NCBI GenBank assembly: GCA_000507305.1
Contig: DF240715.1
Span: forward strand, 40,993-104,992
Source of the DNA: Breviolum minutum Mf 1.05b.01
Taxonomy: Eukaryota > Sar > Dinophyceae > Suessiales > Symbiodiniaceae
Direction: 5' to 3'
DNA: 64,000 bases
In this document: positions 10,476 to 20,853 of the stretch, in pieces
How the letters are laid out: every line of letters begins with the position of its first letter
How positions within the stretch are numbered: the first letter of the stretch is position 1
Notes under the pieces: model-generated
Seen by the model: the letters and a program-made list of their open reading frames with translations, nothing else
Told to the model about the DNA's origin: nothing
Database searches by the model: none
Made by a program: the position numbers and the translations under genes

Positions 10476-10929
10476 TGGTCCCTGCCTAAACGAGGTAACA
10501 GTGGATTTTTTCCAGTTACAAACGGGTTCTCCCTTCATAAGAGAGAACAAATGATTTACCCACTTAGTTTTAGGGTTTTGGCACACCCCAAATCATAAGC
10601 AACCCGTTTTTTTAGTTGATTGGAAAAAGTGCAAAAATGCCCCAAATAATTATTGAATGGCGCTAAATCCCACGGTAGAATCCGTCAAGAAAAATCACGT
10701 TCTTACTCAGCCAAAAAAAAAGATGAAATAAGCATCTTAAACTTTATTCCCTAAGGATCCAGGTATGTCCTAAGGAAGGGAATTTCCCCCACAATCCTAT
10801 TGGAAAAAGAGTGGGAAAGTAAAAAATCACCACAAAAACAATCCAGAAATGTAAGTATCTAAGCTTGTTTCAACACACCTTTGGAACACGCCCCTAAACC
10901 TTTAACAATAGGTTGTAAAGGGAATCCTT
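10476..10929. other. Spacer, no gene seen
   Basis: AT-rich with short A runs. A fragment ATGTCCTAAGGAAGGGAATT (10765) is similar to one at 9466. No protein-like frame. Confidence 0.4.
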
Positions 10930-11145
10930 TCATAGTTGGGTAGGGGGATTGCCTGCGGCGTGCTCCAGGGGTGTGTTGTAACTTTCTTGGAAGGTAACAT
11001 TCCATACATCCATGCCGCATCTGAGAAACCTATGAATCAATGGATGAAACCTACTGGAGCCGCTGAAAACGCTTCGCAGGCTCGTGGAGACATGGCGTGA
11101 AAAGTTTGGACCGACATGCGTGAGTTTGCTGCTCCAATAAGTCCC
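10930..11145 (-). CDS. Long exon, probably terminal, unrecognised
   Basis: Starts after GGCCTTCCAG and reads GTYWSSKLTHVGPNFSRHVS, then SLRSVFSGSSRFHPLIHRFL, RCGMDVWNVTFQESYNT and LEHAAGNPPTQL, ending in TGA at 10930. At 72 codons with mixed composition it is among the better single exons. The stop could instead be read through by a donor just upstream. Confidence 0.7.
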   Translation of the reverse strand, partial: GTYWSSKLTHVGPNFSRHVSTSLRSVFSGSSRFHPLIHRFLRCGMDVWNVTFQESYNTPLEHAAGNPPTQL

Positions 11146-11305
11146 TGGAAGGCCAAGATATGTACTAGTACTAGTCATGGCAACCCTTAGGTCCCCTGCT
11201 AAAAGTTAAACTTTTAGTGGGTTGTAAATAAAATCCCACTAAACTCAAAGGAGCCAAGGGAATAAGGCTAATCTAAGATGTGACCAGTAGCATATATGAT
11301 TTTCT

Positions 11306-11580
11306 TTAGTTGGTGGTTGAACCAACCCATCTGAAAACATATTTGTCAGATTGGATCATTGTTTCCCAAGGTTCAGGGTGAAAATAAACAAAATTTGAAA
11401 CCACCAACTAGTGATTTTTTTGTTGAAAAGGATGTTTTTTTCTCCACATCAACAAAAACAACCACCAGGTTCTTACCAAGTTACCGTTATTATTTCTTTT
11501 CAAGTTTTAAGTGACCTTTTCAGGGGCGAACAGGGACCTCCATTTGGGGAATCAAAAGGTCACTTGGAAGAAGCTGGCCA
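11306..11580 (+). mobile_element. Family A MITE followed by family L repeat
   Basis: A: 11306-11411, TAGTTGGTGGTTGAACC to GAAACCACCAACTAG. L: about 11468-11580, ending AAAGGTCACTTGGAAGAAGC. Confidence 0.88.
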
Positions 11581-11749
11581 GTGTTTGCAGGCAACGAAAA
11601 TGAAATAAAAACTGTTTGAACAGGAAAATGATGTGACTGTGGTCACTGTTACCCGCAAGGGGCCAGAGGGAGATTATCCTCTTTCAATCAACAGGGACGT
11701 TGTTTGTTTTCTATTGTTTTCTACTGGTTGGTGCTTATAAACCCCCACC

Positions 11750-12066
11750 TTATTGCAACCCTTTGCTCGTCATTTAGTAGGTAAAATGGTCATCGAATTT
11801 CTCATGAATCCTCAGCCCAAGTTCAACAACCTTGGACTTCCAGGGCAGCATCAAGCCCATTGTGTTTTTTACGCAACAGAGCTGTGCAACCTGCGCCCGT
11901 CTTTTTTTTTGGTCGGTGCATATCCTTTGGGACGTTTTGTTTTTCTGCGACGTCCATGATTGAATTCACGAAAATGACAAATAATCTACTCAGAAATGCC
12001 AACGGAAGGAACCATGTCCTGATTCATCTTCTTGAAACCGACAAGCTCTTTGAAGATGTACCTTAA
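11750..12066 (-). CDS. Coding-like block, frame and strand unresolved
   Basis: Minus frames include NTMGLMLPWKSKVVELGLRI then HEKFDDHF, and MDVAEKQNVPKDMHRPKKK. A plus frame includes MIEFTKMTNNLLRNANGR. Composition is non-repetitive, but no model keeps one frame. Confidence 0.3.
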
Positions 12067-12125
12067 AGAACTGTGCTTTTTGTGGCGCGGGAAAATCTTA
12101 GCGGAGCATTTGGGACATGATCACC

Positions 12126-12144
12126 TCTCTCTCTCTCTCTCTCT
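12126..12144 (+). repeat. CT dinucleotide microsatellite
   Basis: A short run of CT repeats. Confidence 0.9.
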
Positions 12145-12264
12145 TACTCTACTTGTCACGCATGTCAGGACACACGCAGTATTCAGGAATGGCACAGGAG
12201 ACTGATCTAAGAGTGCCGTATAATCGCTCAGAAATCTCCGAGCTTTTGAAAGAACTGAAATAAG
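12145..12264 (-). CDS. Possible exon
   Basis: A strong acceptor GACCTTATTTCAG is followed by LSKARRFLSDYTALLDQSP then VPFLNTACVLTCVTS. A plus frame here is also open (MSGHTQYSGMAQETDL). Confidence 0.4.
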
Positions 12265-12541
12265 GTCGACATAGAAGAGCCTACATATTGTAGCAACCTC
12301 CAGGTATCTAAACTATCCAGAATATGGTTGAAATAAAAACATCATACAAACATATGTATATACCGAAATGAAGATATATATATATATAATATTATAAATA
12401 TAAATAAAACTACACCATGTAGATAAGCTATCAACCCCTAGAAACCACAGGGTTTGGCCAGTTGAGCAGCGTTCCAATACCTTATGACATTCCATTTTAT
12501 CACAATCCTCACATAAGTGGATAGTACAATCCACCAAACCT

Positions 12542-12630
12542 TTACCATCCATGTATATCATGTATGGTATATGTTTCACTACATCTACTATACAAATCTA
12601 TACAAAACTCAACCAAATGTAGGTAACAAC
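12542..12630 (+). mobile_element. Family C MITE, diverged
   Basis: ACCATCCATGTATATCATG and CAACCAAATGTAGGTAAC are the family arms; the centre is decayed. Confidence 0.65.
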
Positions 12631-12653
12631 CTAAGAAGGTTTTATTTCATGGC

Positions 12654-12758
12654 TCACTTAGATGGACTCAAACAAAGACCTGAGATGTCGGGCTCCAAAA
12701 TTCGTTTGGAAGACCTCTTCTCACCCAATTTCTGGGACACACCGAGGATATCGCCCGC
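12654..12758 (-). CDS. Terminal exon, unrecognised
   Basis: After acceptor TTGGAAATTCCAG it reads AGDILGVSQKLGEKRSSKRI then LEPDISGLCLSPSK and stops at TGA (12654-12656). The upstream intron contains the AAC/ACT microsatellite. Confidence 0.65.
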   Translation of the reverse strand, partial: AGDILGVSQKLGEKRSSKRILEPDISGLCLSPSK

Positions 12759-12824
12759 CTGGAATTTCCAAAAGCACCAGCGTGGTGAGAACAACCAACT
12801 ACCAACAAACACCAGCAAACACAA

Positions 12825-12870
12825 CAAAAACAATAACAATAACAATAACAAGAACAACAAGAACAACAAG

Positions 12871-12939
<69 letters not shown>

Positions 12940-12955
12940 CACTACTAACACAACT
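12825..12955 (+). repeat. Compound AAC/ACT microsatellite
   Basis: AAC-type triplets (with AAG and AAT interruptions) change into pure ACT triplets and then degrade. This explains the Asn/Thr/Tyr-rich open frames here. Confidence 0.95.
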
Positions 12956-13036
12956 AACACTACTAACACTACCACTGCTACTATTACTATTACAGCATTT
13001 CTTGTATCATTGGGCCTTTACTTCAACACATTGGAC

Positions 13037-13127
13037 CTGGCACAGTGGCAAAGCTGAACATCGGCAGGGTGGACGTAAGACTACTCAGGTACATCAGCAA
13101 ACAAAGGTTGTAACTCCCTCTCATGCC
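13037..13127 (-). CDS. Internal exon, hydrophobic
   Basis: Acceptor GGTAGATACAG, peptide GMRGSYNLCLLMYLSSLTST then LPMFSFATVPG, and donor CCAG|GTCC. The hydrophobic composition suggests a membrane segment (inference). Confidence 0.6.
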
Positions 13128-13329
13128 CTGTATCTACCCTGCCAATGTGCAACTAGGAATGTAGTCATGATCTTAGAGTAGTTTGTATAAGTTGATTGAA
13201 GCAAGTAAAAAATATTCCTCATTCAAAAGTGAATTGCCATGGTAGAAAGGTAAAACATCACCCTCAGGATTAAACACGATGCCTTGGACAAGTAAGGCAT
13301 AGAGGAGTGAACAGAAAATTCATGTCACC

Positions 13330-13433
13330 GGTGTTTCCTTAAAGGGTGGTACCCCCAAAACACCCCAAAATGATCATTTTTAGTAGGAAAACCCATGGTT
13401 GTTGGGTACCACCATTTTTTAGGAAAACCACCA
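13330..13433. mobile_element. Family D-like MITE
   Basis: GTGTTTCCTTAAAGGGTGG is mirrored by ACCACCATTTTTTAGGAAAA around AATGATCATTTTTAG. Confidence 0.75.
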
Positions 13434-13499
13434 TCTTGCAGCTGCAAAAAAACAACGCAACGATGCCTGGCGGATGTAGAAGTCAAGATCCTCATCTGT

Positions 13500-13620
13500 G
13501 CACCTCAACAAGTGCCAGGATGGTTTGCTTGAAAAAATTCACAGGGGAAAAACATGACTTGGAGGCACAGGTAGCGCAGGTTACACGGGAAGGTAAAGGT
13601 GAAACAAAAAACCAAGTGGG
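13500..13620. CDS. Coding-like block, strand uncertain
   Basis: Plus frame KKFTGEKHDLEAQVAQVTRE precedes GGGAAG|GTAAAG, a good donor. Minus frame reads VTCATCASKSCFSPVNFF then KQTILALVEVHR. Both look coding; one must be a shadow. Confidence 0.4.
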
Positions 13621-14048
13621 GGGAGGAGGATGATCGGTGAACTTGTTTTCATCAACTACTTGGAGTTGCGACTGTTGGATTGCTTGGGATTTAAAAAGTA
13701 AAGAACAAACATCTCTCACATGTGGTGAAATAAATGTTGATGAATCCCATGCTACAAACAAATAAAACATCTCCTTAAAAAACAAATCTCCAAGATGTGC
13801 AAATTCCATGAAATGGCAGGAAATGGCATGGGACTTCCCAACATATTCATAGGTCCGGTAACGGTACCATGGTGGTACCAAATTTAGGGGAGGAACTCCA
13901 AAGGGCACCTAAATTTTCCATTTGAAAAATGGGTTGGCTTGTATTAATGCGTGTATCATATGTCAAACACAAAAAAAATAAGATCGCTTACATAAACAAA
14001 TAAGGCTAAAGCATCATAGGGTTTCAACAATTCCCTTAATATCCATTT

Positions 14049-14153
14049 CTAGTTGGTGGTTGAACCAACCCATTTGAAAAAAATGTGATCGTCAAATTGG
14101 ATCATTTCCCCAAGTCAGGTTCGGGGTGAAAATTAAAACATCTTTGAAACGAC
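14049..14153 (+). mobile_element. Family A MITE
   Basis: CTAGTTGGTGGTTGAACC with the intact core; right arm TTTGAAACGACT is slightly decayed. Confidence 0.85.
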
Positions 14154-14267
14154 TTAGAGATGATTTATAGATTCTGGTCAAACCCAACTCAACATACCAA
14201 GCAACTCGAGCTACCCATACTATAACTATAGCTATACACTGGAAGGCTACCTAGATGGTCACATGGG

Positions 14268-14360
14268 GATTGCAACTTCCCCCTTGAGCTGCCCAGCTTG
14301 TTGGTCAGCTGCGCTAATCGCACCCGCTCCGAGGCAAACTGTTCGTCCTTTCAGGATATC
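14268..14360 (-). CDS. Exon, frame ambiguous
   Basis: After CCTGAAAG one frame reads DEQFASERVRLAQLTNKLG then SSRGKLQS, coiled-coil-like. Another reads GRTVCLGAGAISAADQQAG and stops at TGA. A family C palindrome (14392-14466) lies just upstream, as if forming the intron. Confidence 0.5.
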
Positions 14361-14391
14361 TGAGGTCACATGTGTTTTGACATACCCAAAG

Positions 14392-14466
14392 CATCCATGG
14401 GACTGGTGTATTTACCTATATTTGGTTGACTTTTATGGTAAATGTAGGTAAATACACCATAGATGG
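14392..14466. mobile_element. Family C palindromic MITE, compact
   Basis: A near-perfect 75-bp palindrome: ATCCATGGGACTGGTGTATT against ATACACCATAGATGGAT. Confidence 0.9.
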
Positions 14467-14683
14467 ATGTTGTGGGATAGGTATGATTCTTGTGGGGGTG
14501 TCCATCTACTCACACCTCATGTTTGGCATTTGGATGTCTTAAGGGAAAAGTTACCTGAGTTTGTAAGAAAACATGTTCCAAACATCAGTAGCTATGTTTT
14601 TTTTAGAAACCAGGCCTTCGAAGAATTTCTTTGGCGATTGGGAACTTGGGTGAAGGTAGTCTTTGTTCAATTAGAACCTCTTA

Positions 14684-14944
14684 CTAGAAGGACTCCGGGT
14701 TCTGTTCACTCCTCATCATGATTCTGGATAAACTATAGTTTTCACGTGTTTCCATTACATAACACCCCGGAAGTGTTTGGAATTTTCGTTTTCGGGCTAT
14801 AACATTCTCTGAACGCAACGACTTTTTGTCCTTCCGTGTTGGTAACTGTTCTAGAATTGCCACTGCCCCCCAAAAAGTATGTAGGTAGTAGGAAATAATA
14901 GCGGAAATGTCATCATAAAATCCACTACGTACTGTCATGGTTAC
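14684..14944 (-). CDS. Long exon, unrecognised
   Basis: Acceptor GATCTGATTTCAG is followed by VTMTVRSGFYDDISAIISYY, LHTFWGAVAILEQLPTRKDK and RSENVIARKRKFQTLPG. The frame stays open to a stop at 14684, so it may be terminal. Basic tract after a possible amphipathic helix. Confidence 0.7.
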   Translation of the reverse strand, partial: VTMTVRSGFYDDISAIISYYLHTFWGAVAILEQLPTRKDKKSLRSENVIARKRKFQTLPGCYVMETRENYSLSRIMMRSEQNPESF

Positions 14945-15155
14945 CTGAAATCAGATCACTTTTTTTTCGGTGGGATGACTAAATCACATCAATCACATTT
15001 TTTCGGCGTGAGTGAGGACCAAAGTAGAGAATGGAACCAACAAAGTGAATTCGGACCCCTGCAAATCCTACCTCCCAAACACTCTTCACGTTAAATCGGT
15101 ATGACTGTATCTCTAAATGTTGAGGCCATAAAAAAAGATCAGACCTACCAGTCAC

Positions 15156-15183
15156 CTTCGCTAGGTGCTAGGTCTTTGGACAT
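15156..15183 (-). CDS. Possible microexon
   Basis: An excellent acceptor (TTCGTTTTTTTGTCAG) is followed by ATGTCCAAAGACC (MSKDLAPSE) and a GCGAAG|GTGACT donor, 28 bp later. Confidence 0.4.
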
Positions 15184-15409
15184 CTGACAAAAAAACGAAG
15201 CCACCCCCCGTTTTTCTCGTGTTTCCCTGTGTTTTTTAATTCTCTCCCCCAAGAAAACATTCCCAGATTTGGCACCAGATCGAAGAGATCCAAATTGGGC
15301 GGAACGGCTTCCCGCAAGCATGGAGGAAAGACCTCAACGGGTAAAAAGATCCACCCTTCTGGAAGTCTTGGACACCCGGTTTCAGTTAGAAATAAGGTTA
15401 TATCATGTT

Positions 15410-15508
15410 CTAGTTGGTGGTTTCAACCCATTTGAAAAATATTAGTTAATTGGGATCATTTCCCCAAGTAGGGGTGAAAATAAAAACTATTTGAAACCAT
15501 CACCCAGT
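15410..15508 (+). mobile_element. Family A MITE
   Basis: CTAGTTGGTGGTTTCAACCC to TTTGAAACCATCACCCAG, core intact. Confidence 0.92.
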
Positions 15509-15758
15509 GTCATATATCAGTCCAATTGTAGGGGATCCTTGGGGTTAAAACCCACCTACTGACCTTGTACTATATAACTTCCAACGGTACATCCAAGAAA
15601 TAACCACCACATCACCAGCATTTTTCACCATTTACGAAGGCTTCAACCATGGGCCTCTACCAGCTAGAAATATAGGGTGTTTCTACAACTCCACCTTTTA
15701 GGGTGGTCATAAGCCCCAAGGGAAACCATTTGTAAAGGCCAACTATAGGGATTATGAT

Positions 15759-15854
15759 TACCCTCCAGGGCATTAACATAATCCCCTGATAAGGCATATT
15801 TGAAGATGATTTTCCTTTTCCCCAGGTGGGATATGATAGTTCCCTGGAGGGTAA
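15759..15854. mobile_element. Family B MITE, CCAGGG subtype
   Basis: TACCCTCCAGGGCATTAAC is mirrored by ATAGTTCCCTGGAGGGTA. Same subtype as 54780-54876. Confidence 0.85.
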
Positions 15855-16154
15855 GTGGTTGGTGCGAACCACCCTTTCCTGGTCAGTTAGTACAGTAAGT
15901 TAAATGGTCATCCATTTGTGCATGAATGCTCATCCCAGTTTCTTATAGGTTGGTGGTTTACGAGTTATTTCCACCATTTTTTCAAGGGTTTATCATCATC
16001 CAAAAGGAAGCACTTTTTCTTTTAATCGTGACAACGGCTTCCAGGGTTCAGGAAGGGTTATGTAACAAAGAAATGACATGACCGGTGAAAAATTGGAATG
16101 AGGGCCCGTGAGGGCTGAAGATTTTTCTTTTGAAGGAGTCCTTTGACAAACATA

Positions 16155-16256
16155 GTCCCTGAAAATAACATAGTCCCTGAAAATGGATGGTTGGAAGACT
16201 AATTTCCTTTTTGGGAAACCCCGTTTTCAGGGGCTATGTTAGTTTCAGGGAGGGTA
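16155..16256. mobile_element. Family B MITE
   Basis: AGTCCCTGAAAATAACATAG is mirrored by CTATGTTAGTTTCAGGGAGG. Confidence 0.9.
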
Positions 16257-16334
16257 ATAATATGTAAAACAAAACATACTTAAACAAATTAACAAAAAAT
16301 CATGAACCAACATACATGAGTCTGAAGTACCTAC

Positions 16335-16516
16335 CACAAACATGCGGGATTTCTGTGATCCAAAGCTCGAAACATAGGGATGCAAAAAGTCCAACTGTTT
16401 ACCAGCAGGTAGTATAGGCCTTCATTTCAAATGTATCTTTGTGGATATCCACAAAACTTCTTCTTGAGTTGCAACAACATTGGAAATCCTCTTTGGCTGG
16501 TTCATGTTGAGATCCT
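16335..16516 (-). CDS. Two closely spaced exons
   Basis: Exon 1 (about 16436-16516): acceptor CCACTGTTTCAG then DLNMNQPKRISNVVATQEE and VLWISTK. Exon 2 (16335-16394): acceptor TGCTGGTAAACAG then LDFLHPYVSSFGSQKSRMFV and donor TTTGTG|GTAGGT. The gap is only about 41 bp, very short for an intron, and phases do not join cleanly. Confidence 0.6.
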
Positions 16517-16547
16517 GAAACAGTGGCTTGTGAATCTTGCCAAGTAT

Positions 16548-16662
16548 ACCCTCCCTGAGACTAATATAGCACATAAAAAAACGCTGTTGTGAATGGAAAA
16601 ACGCCATTGTGAATGGAACATCCTCATCAACACCTACTTTTCAGGTGCTATGGTAGTTTCAG
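16548..16662. mobile_element. Family B MITE, diverged
   Basis: ACCCTCCCTGAGACTAATAT is mirrored by CAGGTGCTATGGTAGTTTC. It lies immediately upstream of the 16.5-kb exon. Confidence 0.8.
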
Positions 16663-17087
16663 ACTAAGTCTTTGTATAAAAAGGATTAAAACGGTTGTTA
16701 GTTCATCACCCATATCGAGCTCATTGCGTAGGGGTGAGCTTCAGCCCGCTAAACTAAAATAGCCCCGCACAAAATTGACGTGGTAGAAACATGGGGATGT
16801 CACCGAACAGTATTTTGCTGCCACCAATTTTTCAGACCCTAGTGGTTTGTTATGATAATAAACCAATTAGATGTTGGAAACATAACACATACCATTATCA
16901 TTATCGTTAAGTTACCCTGATAATATATAAGGCTTACGTAGTCTTACAAAATGGTAGTATCAAAAAAGACAGCTTAAACTTAAACCAAAATTGTTTGAAA
17001 ACAACAAATTCCTTGGTAAAATCAAATATTATCAGCTCCCTTGACATTCAGTAATGACCAAATCCTGACTTCACAAAAAAAACACTA

Positions 17088-17288
17088 GCTTGTGGTTTCA
17101 CCTTCAAAATATTAGTCAGAGTCAAATTGGATCATCTCCCCAGGTAGGGACACATTCTAAAATATTGGAAACCACCACCTACCAGGTTCTTCCGAGTGAC
17201 CTTTTTGGTGGTTTTAAGTGTCCTTTTTTCAGGGGCGAACTGTGACCTCCATTTGGGGAATCAAAAGGTCACTTGGAAGAAGCTGGTA
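17088..17288 (+). mobile_element. Family A MITE followed by family L repeat
   Basis: A: 17088-17190, TTGTGGTTTCACC to GAAACCACCACCTACC. L: 17188-17288, AGTGACCTTTTTGGTGG to AGGTCACTTGGAAGAAGC. Confidence 0.8.
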
Positions 17289-17432
17289 GTTACTAGCCCT
17301 AGACATCCAAAATCCTCCAAATACCTTTTGAGTAAATGTTTGGAACCCCTAAAACCATTCTCATGAGATGTTTGGGGGTTCAAACACTGACTCACAAGGC
17401 ATTTGGATGTACAGGGTAGTTTAAGTATCAAC

Positions 17433-17534
17433 CACATTTCCAAGGTCTGACCATGTTTCCTCCACTGGGTCTTCCCGGCCGCTGGCTGCAAGGCAGGCAT
17501 CGGTGTCTCGAATTGAGGCGGGATGAGCGTCAAC
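17433..17534 (-). CDS. Internal exon, acidic
   Basis: After TCTTCTCTCAAG it reads VDAHPASIRDTDACLAASGR then EDPVEETWSDLGNV and ends GGAAATGTG|GTTG. An exact 34 codons with clean borders. Confidence 0.65.
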
Positions 17535-17609
17535 CTTGAGAGAAGACCCGGCTCTCGTTGAGGTACATTATGTGTATAAAATAAATAATATATATGCCAT
17601 ATCTAAATA

Positions 17610-17760
17610 TAATCAAATGTATATATATATATACATTATATATATTTATGTATGTATATACCCTAATCTTCCAAATTCCTCCAAATACCGAACCTCAGGA
17701 GGTGTGAAAGGACCCCCTAAAGGCCGAACCTCACTCAAAACGTATTTGGAAGACTAGGGA
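17610..17760. mobile_element. AT-rich tract and family M MITE
   Basis: TA-rich repeat at 17618-17650, then M copy 17660-17760 (CCTAATCTTCCAAATTCC to GTATTTGGAAGACTAGGG). Confidence 0.75.
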
Positions 17761-18221
17761 TGTTGATACATGCATTAGGATGCTATACCAACTAGAAAAC
17801 TGATGATTTGATCCCAGGTTTATCCCAAATGTGCCGAACCCCAAGGTTCGGGTGAAAATAAAAAATGTTTGAAACCACCACCTAGATATAAATGCATGAG
17901 CTTAAAATGCAGGTACATATTCCAGTCCCATGGAGCATACAAGGAAAAGTGGCGTTTTGGAGGTTTGAATTCAATCAGGTTTTTCCAACCACCTACCGTT
18001 GGTACTTTCCTTTTCTCTTTTTTTCATGCTGTTTGTAGGGGTGTAACCTGTATATTTACTAATATCTGATCAACTCAAAATCAACCATGTAGGTTGGGGA
18101 AAATGCAATTGTCACTGGGATGATGACACTTGTTAAGCTAAACGGCTTCCGCAGCAAAAAGCAACCGACACAACTTGGGGGGCATATCACAAGTTTTATG
18201 TACTCAATCTAAAATCTTACA

Positions 18222-18300
18222 CATTATAATAATGGTTTATTATAACCCCATTTAACTGAAATATACCATAAACAAATAGGTGTTTCTTTCATCGCTCAAT
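18222..18300. mobile_element. Family I fragment
   Basis: ATAATGGTTTATTATAACCC to TTTCTTTCATCGCTCAAT. Confidence 0.65.
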
Positions 18301-18307
18301 TGGAATG

Positions 18308-18374
18308 TGCATGTCCTCCTTTGGTTCCCTGACGGCTCATGCTTCACACCAAGCTGATGGTACAATTTCACCGC
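18308..18374 (-). CDS. Possible exon
   Basis: Acceptor TACCTGGTCAG then AVKLYHQLGVKHEPSGNQRR and TCTFQ. The plus strand is also open (MSSFGSLTAHASHQADG, with CAG|GTATGAG), so strand is uncertain. Confidence 0.42.
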
Positions 18375-18385
18375 CTGACCAGGTA

Positions 18386-18600
18386 TGAGCCACGAAAAAT
18401 CCGTTACCCTCTGACTCGGAGACTTTCCATTGAAATACTGGTGGAAGAAATCCGGCGATCATCAGTTGAGGTTGGCAGTCTATCCCAATATTTACAAGGT
18501 TGTTTACATCCCAGGTGGTTGTTTGGGATTTCTTCCATCAACAGTATTGGTTGTTCAATAGGGATCCTTAACCATAGTACTGGTTTATTATAATCACCAC
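18386..18600. mobile_element. Family I MITE split by a family J MITE
   Basis: I left end GAGCCACGAAAAATCCG; J at 18440-18547 (GGTGGAAGAAATCCGGC to GATTTCTTCCATCAACAG); I resumes with CAATAGGGATCCTTAACC. Nested insertion. Confidence 0.75.
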
Positions 18601-18612
18601 ACAACTTTGTAC

Positions 18613-18745
18613 AAGGTGGGCCCTTAACAGTTATAAATGGAGTTATAACCCCTATAAATGGCCTTTTAAATGGCTAACTATTCTTACAACCATAGTTATA
18701 GGAGATATAAACCCAGTTATAACTGGTAGGGGGCCCACCTTGTAG
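18613..18745. mobile_element. Family G MITE
   Basis: CAAGGTGGGCCCTTAACAG is mirrored by GGGGGCCCACCTTG; inner AGTTATAAATGG / AGTTATAACTGG. It starts just after the donor of the 18763-18899 exon. Confidence 0.92.
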
Positions 18746-18762
18746 TACAATCCCCCATATAC

Positions 18763-18899
18763 CCGAAACGACCAAGATGCCAACTTTGTCGCTTAAATGT
18801 TGTGACAGGAATCACAGGAAGCTTCAGGACACGTTTTTCCACACACACCCGAAACCTGCCACGTTTTGCACCCAGGAAATTATCTTTAATTGTTGGCGC
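18763..18899 (-). CDS. Internal exon, basic protein
   Basis: Acceptor TTTATATAAG then APTIKDNFLGAKRGRFRVCV, EKRVLKLPVIPVTTFKRQSW and HLGRFG, with donor TTTCGG|GTATATG. Strong composition and borders; family G lies at the start of the following intron. Confidence 0.75.
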
Positions 18900-18987
18900 C
18901 TTATATAAATCTACAAGATTTATATAAGGGATCATGGTTGGTGAATCATTCCTAAGACCGGCTATTTTTTGATGGAGAAACCTGGCA

Positions 18988-19099
18988 TGTTAGACACTCC
19001 CTGAAACTAAGCACTTCGCCCCTGGACATAGGCCACAACCCGAAAATTGTCTCCCTTTGCCCCCATTTTTTAAGGGGCAAACTGTCAGTTTCAACTGGT
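18988..19099. mobile_element. Family B MITE
   Basis: ACACTCCCTGAAACTAAGC is mirrored by AAACTGTCAGTTTCAACTGG. Confidence 0.85.
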
Positions 19100-19222
19100 G
19101 TACTCGTAAATTCTCATGATGGAAGCAAACCTTAGGATACTACATCCCCTCCAGTAGAATCTCATGGTAGGATCTATGGAACAAAATCCACGATCACCAA
19201 CAACAAACACATCCCCAAACAC

Positions 19223-19701
19223 CAAGCTTATTGACCCAAATGGCCAAACTTGACCCTATCAGAGCCAGCTGGCAAGTTTTCGCTGCAAATATGCAAAATA
19301 GGTAAGGGATATCATATGTATGACAAAAATGGCAAAAAAATACATCTTTACAATGTCCACAGTATCGTCTCCGGTTGGAATGTTCAGCTTTGCCAAGTTC
19401 ATCAGAAAAAGCGTTGACAGCTGGGAGGCAAGCTACACAAATCTGAAGTTTAACCCTCCCTGAAACTAACAGCTCGCCCTTGAAAATAGACCACTGCAAA
19501 AGGATATTCCTATTGGACACCACGATCTTTAGGGGCAAACTGTTAGTTTCAGGGAGGGTATGTTTCATGAGATTTGAGGTGATCCATCACCTCAATCCAG
19601 CCCGAAGATTTTGTGGAATTCATGCTGAAATTGGTCACCAGCCCACTACCATTACTAGTTAAATATGTCATATGTGTCTTTTCCTGCTTCTTCTACTACT
19701 G

Positions 19702-19733
<32 letters not shown>

Positions 19734-20853
19734 GCTATGATTATACAAACTATATAAAATGATTTAAATACAATATGTCCATAAACATATATCATATATA
19801 TCAATATAATGAAGAAAAAAATCATATGGATCAAACAAAAAATACCTCTAGACGTTTAAAGTAATAGCCATGTTCATCAGCCCTCCAAAACATAGCCCAC
19901 ATCTCTTCCTTTTTTGCCGCAGTCAGCGCAGTTAAACTTCCATCTGGGTGGTGAAACGGTCGTTTCTTTGCGTGGCTTTTAAATGGCAAGGTGAAGTGAT
20001 AGCTGAAGGCATTCTAGCTGGCGGTTGAGTTTCAACCCATCTAAAACTTATGAGCCACGAAAAAATCCTCTTACTTTCCAATATACTTGTTGTTTAATGG
20101 GACTCCTTATAATGGCTTATTATAATCCCCACATAACCGGGGTAGTATAATTCCATATATACCCTAAACAACGAAGGTTTTTTTCATTGCTCATATGCAC
20201 ACGTCAAAATGGCAATCATTTCCCCAAAATTTCCATGTTGTTCCATGTCTCCCTCTCCCAGTTACGCTCCTCTTCAGCTGGCTCACTTTCCCACGCTTAA
20301 CTAACTCCTCCCCCGAAGTCATCAGTGATTCCGCGGTAAGGAGCTGGCCCTCATCCTTGCCGAGTCCAAAAAAGGGTGTCCGAAGAATCACTGCAAGATT
20401 CATATGGAAAATGAGGACTATAAAGGGATGATGATTCATGTATCTCTTTAAGAACATATGATTACTACTAGTAATAACCTAGAACCCACATGGGGCCCCT
20501 TGGTTTGATTGGAAGTTTAGGCCTTGTTTTGGGATTTTTTTTCCCTTCAAAAATAGAGGTCATTTGCGTGGTTCCAAGAATTGATGCCGGAAAACCCTCC
20601 TTGGGATGCTTGGGGGCGGGGCCCCTTAGAAATCAACACCAGAAATACACCTTACATAAATGGATACTTATTGGCTCCCAATCCCCTTTTTAAAGGGCTC
20701 CAACAGGGGGGATAAAAAGCGGGCCGGCGCCAGGTACAGGTCCGGCAGTATAGATGGGGTGCCACCGTGCTGGTGTACTAACATGGCATTCAAAAAACTC
20801 GTAACACATAAACCAGGGGAGATTTTTTGCCATGAACCGAAGATGGCAAGACC
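19223..20853 (-). CDS. Multi-exon gene, MITE-filled introns, unrecognised product
   Basis: Five exons in minus order. (1) 20853 to about 20700: acceptor TTTATAG, GLAIFGSWQKISPGLCVT and GGTPSILPDLYLAPARFL; its donor is unclear. (2) 20390-20203: acceptor TCTTGCAG, RTPFFGLGKDEGQLLTAES and EELVKRGKVSQLKRSV, donor GAC|GTGTGC. (3) 20013-19846: acceptor CCAGCTAG, SYHFTLPFKSHAKKRPFHHP, AAKKEEMWAMFWRADEHGYY and FKRLE, donor GAG|GTATTT. (4) 19442-19352: acceptor AACTTCAG, ICVACLPAVNAFSDELGKAE and HSNRRRYCGH, donor ATT|GTAAAG. (5) 19282-19223: acceptor TTTGCAG, KTCQLALIGSSLAIWVNK, donor TTG|GTGTTT. Exons 2-5 join in phase. The 2/3 intron holds a family I element plus a family A arm whose CTAG is the acceptor; the 3/4 intron holds a family B element ending about 10 bp before the acceptor. 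Exon 3 is lysine/aromatic rich. No domain recognised. Confidence 0.75.
19452..19560. mobile_element. Family B MITE inside an intron
   Basis: ACCCTCCCTGAAACTAACAG is mirrored by AACTGTTAGTTTCAGGGAGG. Confidence 0.93.
19691..19737 (+). repeat. CTA microsatellite
   Basis: CTA triplets with two CTG variants, inside the same intron. Confidence 0.95.
20049..20195 (+). mobile_element. Family I MITE inside an intron
   Basis: TGAGCCACGAAAAAATCC to TTTTTTTCATTGCTCAT, internal CTTATAATGGCTTATTATAA. Confidence 0.88.

Noticed and set aside
12517..13057. Asn-, Thr- and Tyr-rich plus-strand frames
   Set aside because: Artefact of the AAC/ACT microsatellite.
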